Origin: JAHRVQ01 sp051278195
Lineage (GTDB): Bacteria; Pseudomonadota; Gammaproteobacteria; Pseudomonadales; Azotimanducaceae
Direction: 5' to 3'
Length of the DNA stretch: 64,000 nucleotides
NCBI GenBank assembly: GCA_051278195.1
Contig: JBNMQM010000001.1
Location: 310,001-374,000, forward strand
Shown in pieces: positions 25,854 to 35,521 of this stretch. Made by a program: the position numbers and the translations under genes. Under the pieces are notes generated by a model that saw only the letters and a program-made list of their open reading frames with translations, was not told where the DNA came from and searched no databases. How positions within the stretch are numbered: position 1 is the first letter of the stretch; every line of letters starts with the position of its first letter.

Positions 25854-27170
25854 GTGAGTGAGCAAGTAAAAGACCAAAAGCCAGAAGCGACACCGTTCTT
25901 GAGTCCTTTTTTGAGACCTGATGCACCGCCGGTGATTGTTGACCCCTATTCTGTTCCGATTGAAGAAATCAACATGATCGATGGGCGGCTTTTTCAGCAG
26001 GATTTGCACTGGGAGCACTTTCGTCGTCTCCGTGAAGAAGACCCGGTTCACTTGAATGAATCTCCAGAGTTTGGTCGCTATTGGTCTATCACCAAATTCG
26101 AAGACATTATGTTCGTGGATAAGAATCATGAACTGTTCTCTTCTGCCCATGGTATTTCGATTGGACCTAAGTTGGATGCTGAAAGAGATCCCGAGCAGTT
26201 TGCGATCAGCAATTTTATTGCAATGGATCCACCCAAGCATGATTTACAAAGAGCCACCGTAAGCAGTGCGGTTGCGCCTCCTAACCTAGCCAAAATGGAA
26301 GCAACGATTCGGAGCCGCACGCAGAAAGTTCTCGACAGCCTGCCAATCGGTGAAACCTTTAACTGGGTAGACCTTGTCTCTATCGAACTCACCACGCAGA
26401 TGCTGGCAACCTTGTTTGACTTTCCTTTTGAGGATCGACGCAAGTTAACGCGTTGGTCTGATGTGGCAACTGCGCCCCCCGGTACCGGTATTGTCGATTC
26501 GATGGACCAGCGCAGAACTGAGCTGATGGAATGCCTTGAGTACTTTACTCGGCTCTGGAATGAGCGCATTGATCAGGAAGTGCCAGGCTCTGATCTGGTT
26601 TCAATGCTAGCGCATGGTAAAGACACGAAAGACATGAAACCTTTTGAGTTCCTGGGTAACTTGATTCTGTTGATTGTTGGCGGTAATGATACGACCCGTA
26701 ACTCTATGAGTGCTGGTGTCCTTGCACTCAATCAAAACCCCGCAGAGCACGACAAATTGCGTGCTAAGCCAGAGCTGATACCCAATATGGTGGCAGAGAC
26801 TATTCGCTGGCAAACACCGTTGCCTTATATGCGGAGAACCGCGAACCAGGATATCGAGATCGGAGGTAAGCAGATCAAAAAAGATGATCAGCTGCTGATG
26901 TGGTATGTTTCTGGCAATCGAGACGAAACCGTTATTGAGCGACCTGATGAGTTTCTTATTGATCGGCCCGCTGCACGGCATCACTTGTCGTTTGGCTTTG
27001 GTATTCATCGTTGTATGGGTAATCGATTGGCAGAAATGCAATTGCGTGTTCTGTGGGAAGAAATACTACCGCGCTTTAAGCAGATAGAAGTGATCGGTGA
27101 ACCAGAACGGCTGCTATCGAGTTTTGTCCGCGGCATTACAGACCTGCAGGTCCGAGTGCATCCTCATTAA
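25854..27170 (+). CDS. Cytochrome P450, CYP153-like (alkane/fatty-acid hydroxylase type)
   Basis: 438 aa, GTG start. Sequence matches remembered CYP153 enzymes over most of its length: FIAMDPPKHDLQR, TTQMLATLFDFPFEDRRKL, I-helix LLIVGGNDTTRNSMSAGV, EIRWQTPLPYMRRTA-type K-helix region, MWYVSGNRDE, and heme loop FGFGIHRCMGNRLAE with Cys387. CYP153 enzymes hydroxylate terminal carbons of alkanes or acyl chains using ferredoxin and reductase; neither partner is encoded beside it. A hairpin follows the stop. Confidence 0.93.
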   Translation: MSEQVKDQKPEATPFLSPFLRPDAPPVIVDPYSVPIEEINMIDGRLFQQDLHWEHFRRLREEDPVHLNESPEFGRYWSITKFEDIMFVDKNHELFSSAHGISIGPKLDAERDPEQFAISNFIAMDPPKHDLQRATVSSAVAPPNLAKMEATIRSRTQKVLDSLPIGETFNWVDLVSIELTTQMLATLFDFPFEDRRKLTRWSDVATAPPGTGIVDSMDQRRTELMECLEYFTRLWNERIDQEVPGSDLVSMLAHGKDTKDMKPFEFLGNLILLIVGGNDTTRNSMSAGVLALNQNPAEHDKLRAKPELIPNMVAETIRWQTPLPYMRRTANQDIEIGGKQIKKDDQLLMWYVSGNRDETVIERPDEFLIDRPAARHHLSFGFGIHRCMGNRLAEMQLRVLWEEILPRFKQIEVIGEPERLLSSFVRGITDLQVRVHPH

Positions 27171-27176
27171 GCCGTC

Positions 27177-27196
27177 AGCGCCGCTTTGGCGGCGCT
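27177..27196 (+). terminator. GC-rich hairpin between P450 and BKACE genes
   Basis: AGCGCCGC and GCGGCGCT form a perfect 8-bp stem with a TTTG loop, starting 7 bases after the P450 stop and 16 bases before the next ATG. No T-run follows, so it may be an attenuator or mRNA-stability element, not a strong terminator. Confidence 0.45.
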
Positions 27197-27211
27197 AGCT
27201 AGGCCGGTGTT

Positions 27212-28126
27212 ATGACAACAACCCCTCTCATCATCGAAGTCTCGCTGAACGGTCAAACATCGCCCTCAGTTAATCCGAGCGTGCCATATTCAGATGTGGA
27301 TATTGTTGAGCAAGCAGTCGCCTGCATGGCGGCTGGTGCATCGCTGGTCCACAATCATACAACCGAACCTATTATTGGCGGCTCAGGTGCGTTGGATGCA
27401 GAGTTGTATGCGCGGCCATGGCGTGAGCTGTTGAAGCGTCGTCCCGATGCCATACTGACGCCCACGATGCCAGTCGGGCAGGAAGGTGTCGCGGTCGAAA
27501 CGCGTTACGCCCACATCGAGGCGTTGGCAGAAGAGGGTTTGATCACGATGGGCCTTTGTGATCCTGGTAGTTTTAACTATGCCAGTCGAGGCCAAGACGG
27601 TTTGTTCAAATCGAGCCATTACCTGTATCGGAATGATACCCACGACTCGCATTACTATGTCGAAAGCTGTCGTCGTCTCAATGTTGGATTGAGCATATCC
27701 ATTTTTGAACCCGGATTTGTGAAGTTCATCATGGCTTACGTCAGGGCTGGAAAGCTGCCGGCAGGCGGCATGTTCAAATTCTACTTTGGGTCAGAAAGCC
27801 TGTCCTTTGGCTTGCCGCCGACAGAAAAAGCATTGGAAGCCTATTTGGAAATGATTGAGGGCTCTGACTTACCCTGGCTAGTGTCTTCTTTCGGCGACGA
27901 CTGTGTGGGTTGCGGATTGGCGGAGCACAGCATCAAGCGCGGCGGGCATGTGCAGGTTGGGCTGGAGCCTCTCGGTAAGAGTCATCGTCAGCCAACCAAT
28001 GTTGAACTGGTTGAAGAAGTCGTTGAACTGGCAAAGAAGTATAATCGTCCCATTGCGACGCCTGCTGAAGCGGCAGCAATATTGAAGCTGCCGGTTTATC
28101 CGGCGCCATTCGGCCAAAGCCATTAG
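27212..28126 (+). CDS. BKACE-family beta-keto acid cleavage enzyme (DUF849)
   Basis: 304 aa. Family members condense a beta-keto acid with acetyl-CoA and cleave it to acetoacetate and a new CoA ester; founder is Kce of lysine fermentation. The zinc motif HNHTTEP (H47, H49) and the downstream VGLEPLGKSHRQPTN segment are typical; the second-site Glu region GDDCVGCGLAEHS is recognisable. Cytoplasmic. Substrate class cannot be decided by reading. Follows the CYP153-like gene on the same strand. Confidence 0.9.
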   Translation: MTTTPLIIEVSLNGQTSPSVNPSVPYSDVDIVEQAVACMAAGASLVHNHTTEPIIGGSGALDAELYARPWRELLKRRPDAILTPTMPVGQEGVAVETRYAHIEALAEEGLITMGLCDPGSFNYASRGQDGLFKSSHYLYRNDTHDSHYYVESCRRLNVGLSISIFEPGFVKFIMAYVRAGKLPAGGMFKFYFGSESLSFGLPPTEKALEAYLEMIEGSDLPWLVSSFGDDCVGCGLAEHSIKRGGHVQVGLEPLGKSHRQPTNVELVEEVVELAKKYNRPIATPAEAAAILKLPVYPAPFGQSH

Positions 28127-28159
28127 TGGTTAAGCTAGTAACTTTCGGATAGCAAAAGT

Positions 28160-28693
28160 ATGCAGACAAGACTTGCCATTATTATTCTGTTTATCGGTGT
28201 ACTTCAGTGTGTATTGCTGTTGTTGATCGCTGACACCCCGGCGCCGGATCTTGTCACCGGCCTTGCCCATGACCAGTTCCCCGGTATGCGAGTAGGCGGC
28301 GATGGTGTCCTACGCCTATTGCCTATCGCCGACTATGCTTTCTATTTTCAATTGCTGGCGCTTGCACAAATTTGCGTGATGATCGCGTTAGGCGTGAGTC
28401 CCAGAAAACGCTCCCCTGTATTTTGGTTGTCACTTTTAGTCAGTTTTGTTCTCGCAGCATTGGTCTGGTGGCAAATGTTCACTGCCTATGAACAGTTTTT
28501 AAGTACTGGCAAAACCGAGTTTTTCGCTGGGTTTCCAATTGCAACTGCCTGGCAGGTTTATGCGACCTGGTTGGCAGGGCTTTCGCTAGTCGGCTTGTAT
28601 GTGATTGGGTTCAAACATTACGTTTGGTCCGACGAGGACCAAGAAATGTTCGATCGCCTAGTGAAGTCTTCCAGTGAATCTTCTTCCAAGTGA
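28160..28693 (+). CDS. Hypothetical four-helix membrane protein
   Basis: 177 aa. Four hydrophobic segments at about 5-25, 60-80, 90-110 and 130-155, with a Ser-rich C-terminal tail (VKSSSESSSK). No family recognised. Located 33 bases after the BKACE gene and 53 bases before a sodium:solute symporter, so it could be a small accessory partner of that transporter, similar in arrangement to two-component SSS systems; this is inference. Confidence 0.7.
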   Translation: MQTRLAIIILFIGVLQCVLLLLIADTPAPDLVTGLAHDQFPGMRVGGDGVLRLLPIADYAFYFQLLALAQICVMIALGVSPRKRSPVFWLSLLVSFVLAALVWWQMFTAYEQFLSTGKTEFFAGFPIATAWQVYATWLAGLSLVGLYVIGFKHYVWSDEDQEMFDRLVKSSSESSSK

Positions 28694-28746
28694 CAAACAG
28701 CCCGACCAACAAACTCTTTTAAAAGAACTTATTCAAAAGGATCCGC

Positions 28747-30234
28747 GTGGAACTATTTCGTCAGGAAATCATTCTGTCTGCCATTGGTGTTTATATGGTG
28801 TTCTGTATTGCCGTCGGTATATGGGCAATGCGTCGTACGCATTCTTCCAGCGACTTCTTCATCGCGGGGCGCAGCCTTGGGCCAATGGTCGTGGCGCTGG
28901 CGATCTTCTCCAGCACGCTTTCTGGCTTTGGCTTTGTCGGTGGTCCAGGTTTGGTTTACTCCCAGGGCGTCAGTTCTTTTTGGATGATCATCTTGTCTAC
29001 CACTGGTTACGCCCTCGGGTTTTTTCTTGTGGCGAAAAAAATTCGCATGTTGGCAGAGCTTCGAGATGCCATATCGCTTCCCGATATTGTCGCTGCCCGG
29101 TACCGTAGTAACGCCGTTAGATTCTTGATCGCCGTGACGATTGTACTGGGTGTCATGGGTTATCTGGCGACCCAAATTTTGGCGATGGCAGTCGTGATGA
29201 AGGCTTTGCTAAGCGGTACCGAAATGTTTGCCGATATTAGCTTGGTCAGCTGTGTTGTGGTTTCGTCAGCGGTGCTGGTGTTCTATTGCGTCACTGGCGG
29301 GATCATAGCCTCGGTTTACACCGACGTGGTGCAGGGTGGCATCATGATGGTTGCGGGTGTGTTGATTCTATTCACTGCGATTCAGGTATTCGACGGCGGC
29401 TTTGCTGAAGCAACGTCAGTTATATTGAATGATGACTCTGAGGCAATGATGCCATTCGGAACCGCAGGCATAGTGGTCAGTCTGGGTTGGGCCTTTATCT
29501 TCGGGGTAGGGGTCGCAGGGCAACCACATCTTGTGACCAAGATGATGATGAATCGCTCTATTGCCGATAATCGTACGATCTTGCCGGTTGCCGTCATAGG
29601 GTATGCCTTTGCAGCCTTACTATGGATTTCTATCGGTACGGTCATGCGTGCATTGGTCATTGATGGTGAAGCGCCACCACTGGCTTCGCCTGACCAAGCT
29701 GCACCATTTTTCCTTTCGGTGTTCGCAAGTCCCATTTTGGCGGGGGTCGTGTTTGCGGGATTGTTTGCCGCCATCATGTCCACAGCGGATGCATTCCTTA
29801 ATGTCGGCACCGCCGCGATTGTGCACGACATACCTAAGGCGTTTGGCGCGACAGAGATAAAAAACGAACTGCTAAAAGCGCGAGTGGTGACGGTGATACT
29901 AGCTTGCCTTGCGGCTGGGGTTGCCCTAGCGAGTGATACTTTGGTCGCGCTGCTGGGGGCGATAGGGTGGGCGACCTTTGCTGCAGCGATTTTCCCGGTA
30001 CTTGCGATTGGACTGAATTGGCGGGGCGCTACCCGTCAGGGCGCCATTGCTGCCATTGTCTCTAGTCTCGCAATCAATATCGTGTTGAATGTATTCTCAA
30101 TAGGCTTGCCTTGGGGCATTGATGGTGGGCTGGTCGCATTTGTCACATCGCTGGTATTGTTTATCGGTGTATCACTGCTGACCTCGTCTAGCATTCACGT
30201 CGATGAAGATGTCGATGCAATGATGTCAATTTGA
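28747..30234 (+). CDS. Sodium:solute symporter (SSS family)
   Basis: 495 aa, GTG start. About 13 membrane segments; DFFIAGRSLGPMVVALAIFS and SGFGFVGGPGLVYSQG near the N-terminus are SSS motifs, as are GQPHLVTKMMMNRS and FAAIMSTADAFLNVG. Probably takes up an organic acid, amino acid or other solute with Na+. Convergent with the TolB/TPR gene, gap 33 bases without a clear terminator. Confidence 0.93.
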   Translation: MELFRQEIILSAIGVYMVFCIAVGIWAMRRTHSSSDFFIAGRSLGPMVVALAIFSSTLSGFGFVGGPGLVYSQGVSSFWMIILSTTGYALGFFLVAKKIRMLAELRDAISLPDIVAARYRSNAVRFLIAVTIVLGVMGYLATQILAMAVVMKALLSGTEMFADISLVSCVVVSSAVLVFYCVTGGIIASVYTDVVQGGIMMVAGVLILFTAIQVFDGGFAEATSVILNDDSEAMMPFGTAGIVVSLGWAFIFGVGVAGQPHLVTKMMMNRSIADNRTILPVAVIGYAFAALLWISIGTVMRALVIDGEAPPLASPDQAAPFFLSVFASPILAGVVFAGLFAAIMSTADAFLNVGTAAIVHDIPKAFGATEIKNELLKARVVTVILACLAAGVALASDTLVALLGAIGWATFAAAIFPVLAIGLNWRGATRQGAIAAIVSSLAINIVLNVFSIGLPWGIDGGLVAFVTSLVLFIGVSLLTSSSIHVDEDVDAMMSI

Positions 30235-30267
30235 TGTTTTCGCTATGGGCCTTTTAGCTCTGCCAGG

Positions 30268-32154
30268 CTAACTGGTTTGGGCAACATCGAGTATGCCAGC
30301 CTTTTTTAGCAGTGCCTGATATCGCGCATCCTCTCTAAACTTGGCAAGCAGTGGCCAGGTCAGCAGGAAGTAGGTGGACGGGAATGAGTCCTCGTCGACG
30401 ACTCTGTCCATCCAGTGAAACAGCCGATTGCGATCCGGAGCATCTATGCCAAAATACACCCAGAACAGTGCCTGGGGATCGACGTGTTCTTCTTTAGCGC
30501 GCGCCTCTAGCTCATCGGCCACTTTGAGAGCGCTATCGCGATCACCCATTAGGCTCTGAATCCCGGCAATCAGTCCCCGCTCGAAGTCAATGCGATTTGG
30601 GTTGTGGGATAAGCACGGTTTTAGGATCTCCCGTGCTTTCTCCTCATCGGCGTATAGGTAGTTGATACCGGCCAATGTTGCTCTCACACCGTCTGCCAAG
30701 AAACCGTCTCCGGCGATCTGTAAAGACTTCTCGTAGTTCGATATTGCGGCTGGGTAGTCGCCTTTTGATAGTAGGGCCGAGGCGTAGTAGTACCACAGGC
30801 TAAAGTTCTCAGGGTCTAGATTAATGCAGTGTTCAAACTCTTTGAGCGCCAAGTTGAGGTGCCCTACCGTGTATAGCAATGTTGCATAGTCGACATGAGG
30901 TGCGGTCCGGTCTAACGCCTTTGCTCGCTCATAAAGAGACAACGCTTCTTTGTACTGGTGGTCGCCGCGAGCTAATTCTGCAAGCTTGATGATGACTTCC
31001 GGGTCGTCTGGTTCGCTCTCTAGCACGTGACTCAGGGCGTTTCGAGCGAGTGCGTGGGCCTCTTCTCGAGGCATTCGGTAGCCCATACGATTCAGGTAAA
31101 CGGTGGCTAACAATATCCAAGCGGGGACGAAGTCTCGATCAAGTTCAACCGCTCGTTCGGCATGAAGTCTCACTTTTTCCTGCGCTTCATTTCCGCCTTG
31201 ATGCATGTCCCGGTCGTAATGGATGGCGATCAGGTACTCTCGATAGGCTTCTATGTTCGAGGTTCTATTTTTGGCGTGACGATTGAGCGCGCTTTCCCAG
31301 AGCGTACTCTTGAGTGCGCTGGCGACGCGTTTTGAAATCTGGTCTTGAACGTCGAAGATATCTTCTAGTGTAATATCGAAAGTTTTTGACCAGATGGCAT
31401 ACCCATCTGATACTTGGGTGAGTTGTACCGAAACGCGAAATCGATCTCCAGATTTTCTGACGCTACCATCAAGCAAATATCTCACGTTCAATTCAGAGCC
31501 GATCAGTTTCGAATCACCGTCACCTCGATCTCGAAAAAGAAATGACGAGCTCCGGGACGCCACTTGTAAGTCGGGTATCTTAGCGAGTGTGCTAAGGATT
31601 TCGTCCGCCAGACCTTCGGCAAAGAAGCCATCGTTAGGGTCAGGTGACAGGCTTCTAAAGGGTAGTACTGCTATAGATGCGCTAGAAGCTGGAGCGCCGG
31701 GGTTGCTAGCGACATCGTCTTCGCCTTCGTCATGGTCTGGGGCAATGGGTTCTGGGTGAACTCTAAGCCAGTAAAGCGTCGCGCCAAGAATTGTCAGCGC
31801 ACAGACCAGTGAAGTACTCAGCAGCGCGACCAGCCCAACGCTTGAGTCCCAAGCTCGCCAGCTGCTGGTGAATACCAACAGCAATGATGCCACAAGTAGT
31901 GTCCCGCCAAGGCGAGTGAATTCTTGTCTTCCCCTTTGGCCGTGAAACCAGGATACCGTTGCCATGACCGTGAAGCCGGTGATGCCAAGTGTCGTGAGCG
32001 AGCGGATGATTCGGCTGTCCCATTCGTAAGTTGTGGCAAGGAAATCTAGAAATTCGAGTAAAAACCAGAGGACGACCGCATAGCTCACCATCCATTGTGC
32101 GAATGAGCGTCTAGAAAGCGCCAAAAAAATCGACTTAGGCTGTTCCTGGGTCAT
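30268..32154 (-). CDS. Membrane TolB/FlgO-like domain protein with TPR repeats
   Basis: 628 aa. Four membrane segments in the first 140 residues, without an adenylate-cyclase or winged-helix domain, then a FlgO/TolB-N-like domain (about 160-290: SIAVLPFRSLSPDPNDGFFAEGL, quoted region up to about 185; NVRYLLDGSVRKSGDRFRV), and TPR repeats from about 320 to 560 (DYATLLYTVGHLNLALKEFE, YYYASALLSKGDYPAAISNY). Typical of proteins named TPR-containing adenylate-cyclase-like in Proteobacteria. Likely an assembly or signalling scaffold at the inner membrane; function unknown. Confidence 0.85.
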   Translation of the reverse strand: MTQEQPKSIFLALSRRSFAQWMVSYAVVLWFLLEFLDFLATTYEWDSRIIRSLTTLGITGFTVMATVSWFHGQRGRQEFTRLGGTLLVASLLLVFTSSWRAWDSSVGLVALLSTSLVCALTILGATLYWLRVHPEPIAPDHDEGEDDVASNPGAPASSASIAVLPFRSLSPDPNDGFFAEGLADEILSTLAKIPDLQVASRSSSFLFRDRGDGDSKLIGSELNVRYLLDGSVRKSGDRFRVSVQLTQVSDGYAIWSKTFDITLEDIFDVQDQISKRVASALKSTLWESALNRHAKNRTSNIEAYREYLIAIHYDRDMHQGGNEAQEKVRLHAERAVELDRDFVPAWILLATVYLNRMGYRMPREEAHALARNALSHVLESEPDDPEVIIKLAELARGDHQYKEALSLYERAKALDRTAPHVDYATLLYTVGHLNLALKEFEHCINLDPENFSLWYYYASALLSKGDYPAAISNYEKSLQIAGDGFLADGVRATLAGINYLYADEEKAREILKPCLSHNPNRIDFERGLIAGIQSLMGDRDSALKVADELEARAKEEHVDPQALFWVYFGIDAPDRNRLFHWMDRVVDEDSFPSTYFLLTWPLLAKFREDARYQALLKKAGILDVAQTS

Positions 32155-32359
32155 GTCGCCAAAGCACCGAATGAGATGTAAATTACTCTAGATTAGATAC
32201 TACTCTTCATTCAGGTGCTATTACTTCTAAAAATTCTATGGACATACTGTTCTAGTATCGAGGTCGTATATATTATTCCTTCTTGATTAGGGGTAATAAA
32301 CCTCACAGGGCCTCTTTCAGTGAACGAATTTTACTCTCAAGCCTCTAAAAGGCTCAAAC

Positions 32360-32702
32360 CGAGAATTGCGCCCTTCTTTGTTCTCGCGAGCTTGCCAGGG
32401 ATTGGTATAACACACGGATAGTGGATGGCAACGGTGTGACGGTGGGTGTGACGTCGCTGATTCAAGATTTTAGTGCTCGCGTGCTTGAAGAAAAAAAGTC
32501 TAAGACAACCAAGGATCTTCTTGAGTATTCTCAGTCCGCTGCAAAAGTAGGAGGATGGGAGCTTGATCTTGAAACGGGCCATCTCTACTCGACTGCTGAA
32601 ACTTATCGTATTCATGATACTTCGGCTGAAAAATTTGACCCGATGGTAGGTGCTAGTGTCAGCTTTGATCTGCCTCAATCGCAGGAGGTTATTACGAGGT
32701 GA
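32360..32702 (+). pseudogene. Remnant of a multi-PAS sensor protein
   Basis: The frame from about 32360 reads the end of one PAS domain (RDWYNTRIVDGNGVTVGVTS, IQDFSAR), a helical linker (VLEEKKSKTTKDLLEYSQSA) and the first half of another (AKVGGWELDLETGHLYSTAE), then stops at 32702 inside that domain. No output domain (GGDEF, kinase) follows and no good start precedes; the first ATG (32421) lies inside the first PAS. The rest of 32155-32761 (about 600 bases) shows no other gene. A short expressed PAS protein of 93 aa is an alternative. Confidence 0.6.
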
Positions 32703-32761
32703 CGAAAAATCCATGCTATGAAAAATATCAAATATCATATTGAATAAGCCGTTCCGCAGTA

Positions 32762-33928
32762 ATGGCCTCGTGCGATGCGTCAGAGACGTGCTTGACGAAA
32801 AAGTCCACCCGTAGGAGACGCCCTATCCCGTTTAGCATACCCGTACTAGCCAATATTGAAGCGCTGACGACTGGCTGGTTAAGCGCTGCGCTAGAGACTG
32901 AAGTCTTGGATTTTTCTGCAAGCCAAATTGTCGGAGAAGGATATGCCAGTCGGATGTATCGGCTTAATCTTCGCTACGAGGCAATAGAGCATCACCCGTC
33001 AACGCTCATCTTAAAGCTGGTCACAGATAACCTGCAGATGTCTGAGCTATTAGAAGATGATGCGCTCTTTAGAGAGGTGTTTTTTTACCAAAACTTGGCC
33101 GATCATGTCGCGGACGTTTTGCCAAAAATTTATTACTCGGGATCCGACGCAAGTTCTCGTCAGCTCACATTACTTATGGAAGATCTCGGTGATATTCCTC
33201 ACAAGAAGTTTTCCGAGTCGTTACCGAATTCCATTTCTGCAATGCAGATACTGGCGAGATGCCATGCCGCATTTTGGAACGCCGAGATCCTCAGTTCACC
33301 GTCGCTAACGCCATTAGACTCAGTGGTGGATGCAGATGCAGTTGAAACTTTATTCAAAGCCAACATAGAAATTGAGATGGTGGCAGATTACCGCTACCCG
33401 TATTTAAGAAAGTCCGTCCAAAATGTAGCGAAAGTCGTTAAATGGATACTGGGTGAGGCGGATCTATTCAGCGGCCCGATTACCTTGATGCACGGCGATT
33501 TTCACGCCAGGAACATCTATTTCACCTCGGATCGCGTGATGGTATTCGACTGGCAGCAGGCGGAGCGCGGTAGCCCCGCCCGTGATGTGATCTATTGGCT
33601 CGTGACCAGTGTAGAGCCCAGAAACTTTTTGGAATTTCAACCGCTGCTGATTGATGCTTATCTCAAGGCGCTGGACGACAATGGCGTGGACTACAGTCGT
33701 AAATCGTTTATGAAAGATTTTAGCGACACCGCAGCACAGCTTATTCCGCGGATCTATTGCTTTCAGTCACTGATTGAATGGAGTGATGAAGACCGACATG
33801 AACTGCTCGATTTTTTGACGAATGCGGACTCATTGGCAAGGCAGATTCATTTACTTGCGTTAGCGAGATTGGCGAGAATATTTGCGCCCTTGGCTGTCAC
33901 GGTGCTGCGCTGGTTTGGTAAACGCTAG
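32762..33928 (+). CDS. Aminoglycoside-phosphotransferase-like kinase
   Basis: 388 aa. Kinase-like fold of the APH/EcKinase group: N-lobe around GEGYASRMYRLNL, ATP-binding Lys region LILKLVTD, catalytic MHGDFHARNIYF and metal-binding VFDWQQAERGSPARDV. Such proteins beside acyl-CoA and P450 genes in marine bacteria are often annotated as phosphotransferases with unknown small-molecule substrates. The first 25 residues are basic and low in conservation; start may be further in. No resistance function is implied. Confidence 0.85.
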   Translation: MASCDASETCLTKKSTRRRRPIPFSIPVLANIEALTTGWLSAALETEVLDFSASQIVGEGYASRMYRLNLRYEAIEHHPSTLILKLVTDNLQMSELLEDDALFREVFFYQNLADHVADVLPKIYYSGSDASSRQLTLLMEDLGDIPHKKFSESLPNSISAMQILARCHAAFWNAEILSSPSLTPLDSVVDADAVETLFKANIEIEMVADYRYPYLRKSVQNVAKVVKWILGEADLFSGPITLMHGDFHARNIYFTSDRVMVFDWQQAERGSPARDVIYWLVTSVEPRNFLEFQPLLIDAYLKALDDNGVDYSRKSFMKDFSDTAAQLIPRIYCFQSLIEWSDEDRHELLDFLTNADSLARQIHLLALARLARIFAPLAVTVLRWFGKR

Positions 33929-33960
33929 CATCGAGAGGTGCAGCGCTTGCATTCTGTCTA

Positions 33961-35421
33961 TTGAGGGCGCATTCAAATCGATTAAACGTTAGGATAGCGT
34001 CCCTTCTGCACCGCTCATTCAGGCCAACTTTGTCTAATTCTGACGTTAACTCTGACTTCTCCGCTCTTAAGCTAAACCCTGCGTTGCTCTCTAATCTAGG
34101 GACGCTGGGGTTTCATTCAATGACGCCCATCCAGGCACTCGCTTTGCCCAGGATTATTGCCGGAGAGGACCTTATCGGTCAGGCGAAAACGGGGTCTGGC
34201 AAAACAGCCGCTTTTGGACTTGGTATTCTGAACAAACTTCAGGTTAAAAAGTTTCGGGTGCAGTGTCTGGTGCTATGTCCAACCCGCGAGCTTGCGGACC
34301 AGGTCGCCAAGGAGATCAGAAGCCTGGGCCGGCAAACCCATAACATCAAGGTGTTGACGCTTTGTGGTGGTGTGCCATTCGGTCCACAAAAAGGCTCTCT
34401 AGAACATGGTGCTCATATTGTAGTGGGTACTCCTGGAAGAATTGAAGATCATTTGCGTAAGGGCACGCTGAACCTCGTTGATGTCAACATGTTCGTACTG
34501 GACGAGGCAGATCGCATGCTTGATATGGGTTTTGGTGAGGTGATTGAGCAGATAACGACGCATCTACCGGTCGAGCGACAGACTTTGCTTTTCAGTGCAA
34601 CGTTCCCGACCAATATTGAGCATCTGGCTCGAAAAGTCATGAAAGAGCCCAGTCGCGTTGAAGCGGCAGAGACACATGATTCGAGCACCATTAAGCAAGT
34701 TCTCTACCAAATCAACGGGCAATCTCAACGCACTGAAGCGCTAGTGTCACTGTTACAACAGTACAAGCCCACGTCCACCCTGGTGTTCTGCAACACGAAG
34801 TTGCTGACTGAAGAAGTGGTCTCTGAACTTAGAAAATATGGCTTTAACGCTTTGCCACTGCATGGTGATCTAGAGCAACGAGATCGTGACGTCAGGCTGA
34901 TCCAGTTTGTGAATCAAAGTCTCTCTATCCTGGTCGCGACGGATGTGGCAGCCAGAGGGCTGGATATCGATTCACTGGACCTTGTCGTTAACTACCATCT
35001 TTCCAGAGATTCTGAAGTCCATACGCATCGTATCGGTCGAACCGGGCGTGCAGGAAACACGGGCATTGCTTGCTCTTTGTTCGACAAGAATGAAGAACAT
35101 AAAATCAAGCAACTCGAAGCGCGGCTAGGTGAATCGTTAGAGCGAGCCGAAGTCGGCAACTACAATCCAGACATACGGCCCGATGGTCCGCCGATGGTGA
35201 CCATTCAAATTGATGGCGGCAAAAAACAGAAGGTTCGAGCGGGCGATATCTTGGGTGCCCTCACCAGCAACGGCGGAATTGAGAGTGCTGCCGTCGGCAA
35301 AATTAGTTTGTTTGATACGTCGGCCTATGTTGCTGTTAAACGCTCAGAATCTAAGCGCGCCCTGGATACCCTGAGTGAGGGTAAGATCAAAGGTCGAAAA
35401 TTCCGTGCGAGAAAGATTTAA
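33961..35421 (+). CDS. dbpA: DEAD-box ATP-dependent RNA helicase DbpA
   Basis: 486 aa from TTG 33961; family starts match better from TTG at 34030 (LSNSDVNSDFSALKLNPALL), as no ATG precedes the conserved Q-motif. Motifs: TPIQALALP (Q), AKTGSGKT (I), PTRELADQ (Ia), VLDEADRMLD (II), SAT (III), ARGLDIDSLDLVVNY (V), HRIGRTGRAG (VI). The C-terminal RNA-binding domain (about 405-486) is the DbpA type that recognises hairpin 92 of 23S rRNA. Role: late 50S subunit assembly. Cytoplasmic. Confidence 0.93.
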   Translation: MRAHSNRLNVRIASLLHRSFRPTLSNSDVNSDFSALKLNPALLSNLGTLGFHSMTPIQALALPRIIAGEDLIGQAKTGSGKTAAFGLGILNKLQVKKFRVQCLVLCPTRELADQVAKEIRSLGRQTHNIKVLTLCGGVPFGPQKGSLEHGAHIVVGTPGRIEDHLRKGTLNLVDVNMFVLDEADRMLDMGFGEVIEQITTHLPVERQTLLFSATFPTNIEHLARKVMKEPSRVEAAETHDSSTIKQVLYQINGQSQRTEALVSLLQQYKPTSTLVFCNTKLLTEEVVSELRKYGFNALPLHGDLEQRDRDVRLIQFVNQSLSILVATDVAARGLDIDSLDLVVNYHLSRDSEVHTHRIGRTGRAGNTGIACSLFDKNEEHKIKQLEARLGESLERAEVGNYNPDIRPDGPPMVTIQIDGGKKQKVRAGDILGALTSNGGIESAAVGKISLFDTSAYVAVKRSESKRALDTLSEGKIKGRKFRARKI

Positions 35422-35521
35422 AGAGATCTGATGCTGCGAGTTTCTGGTATCGGACATCTGGCTTTCAAAAACACAGGTTGTTATAAAGGCAGACCTGTCT
35501 AGCATCCACACGAGTGGCGAT

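Noticed and set aside
32762..33928. Aminoglycoside resistance gene
   Set aside because: Only the general kinase fold matches; similar proteins of this group are metabolic and the locus has no resistance context.
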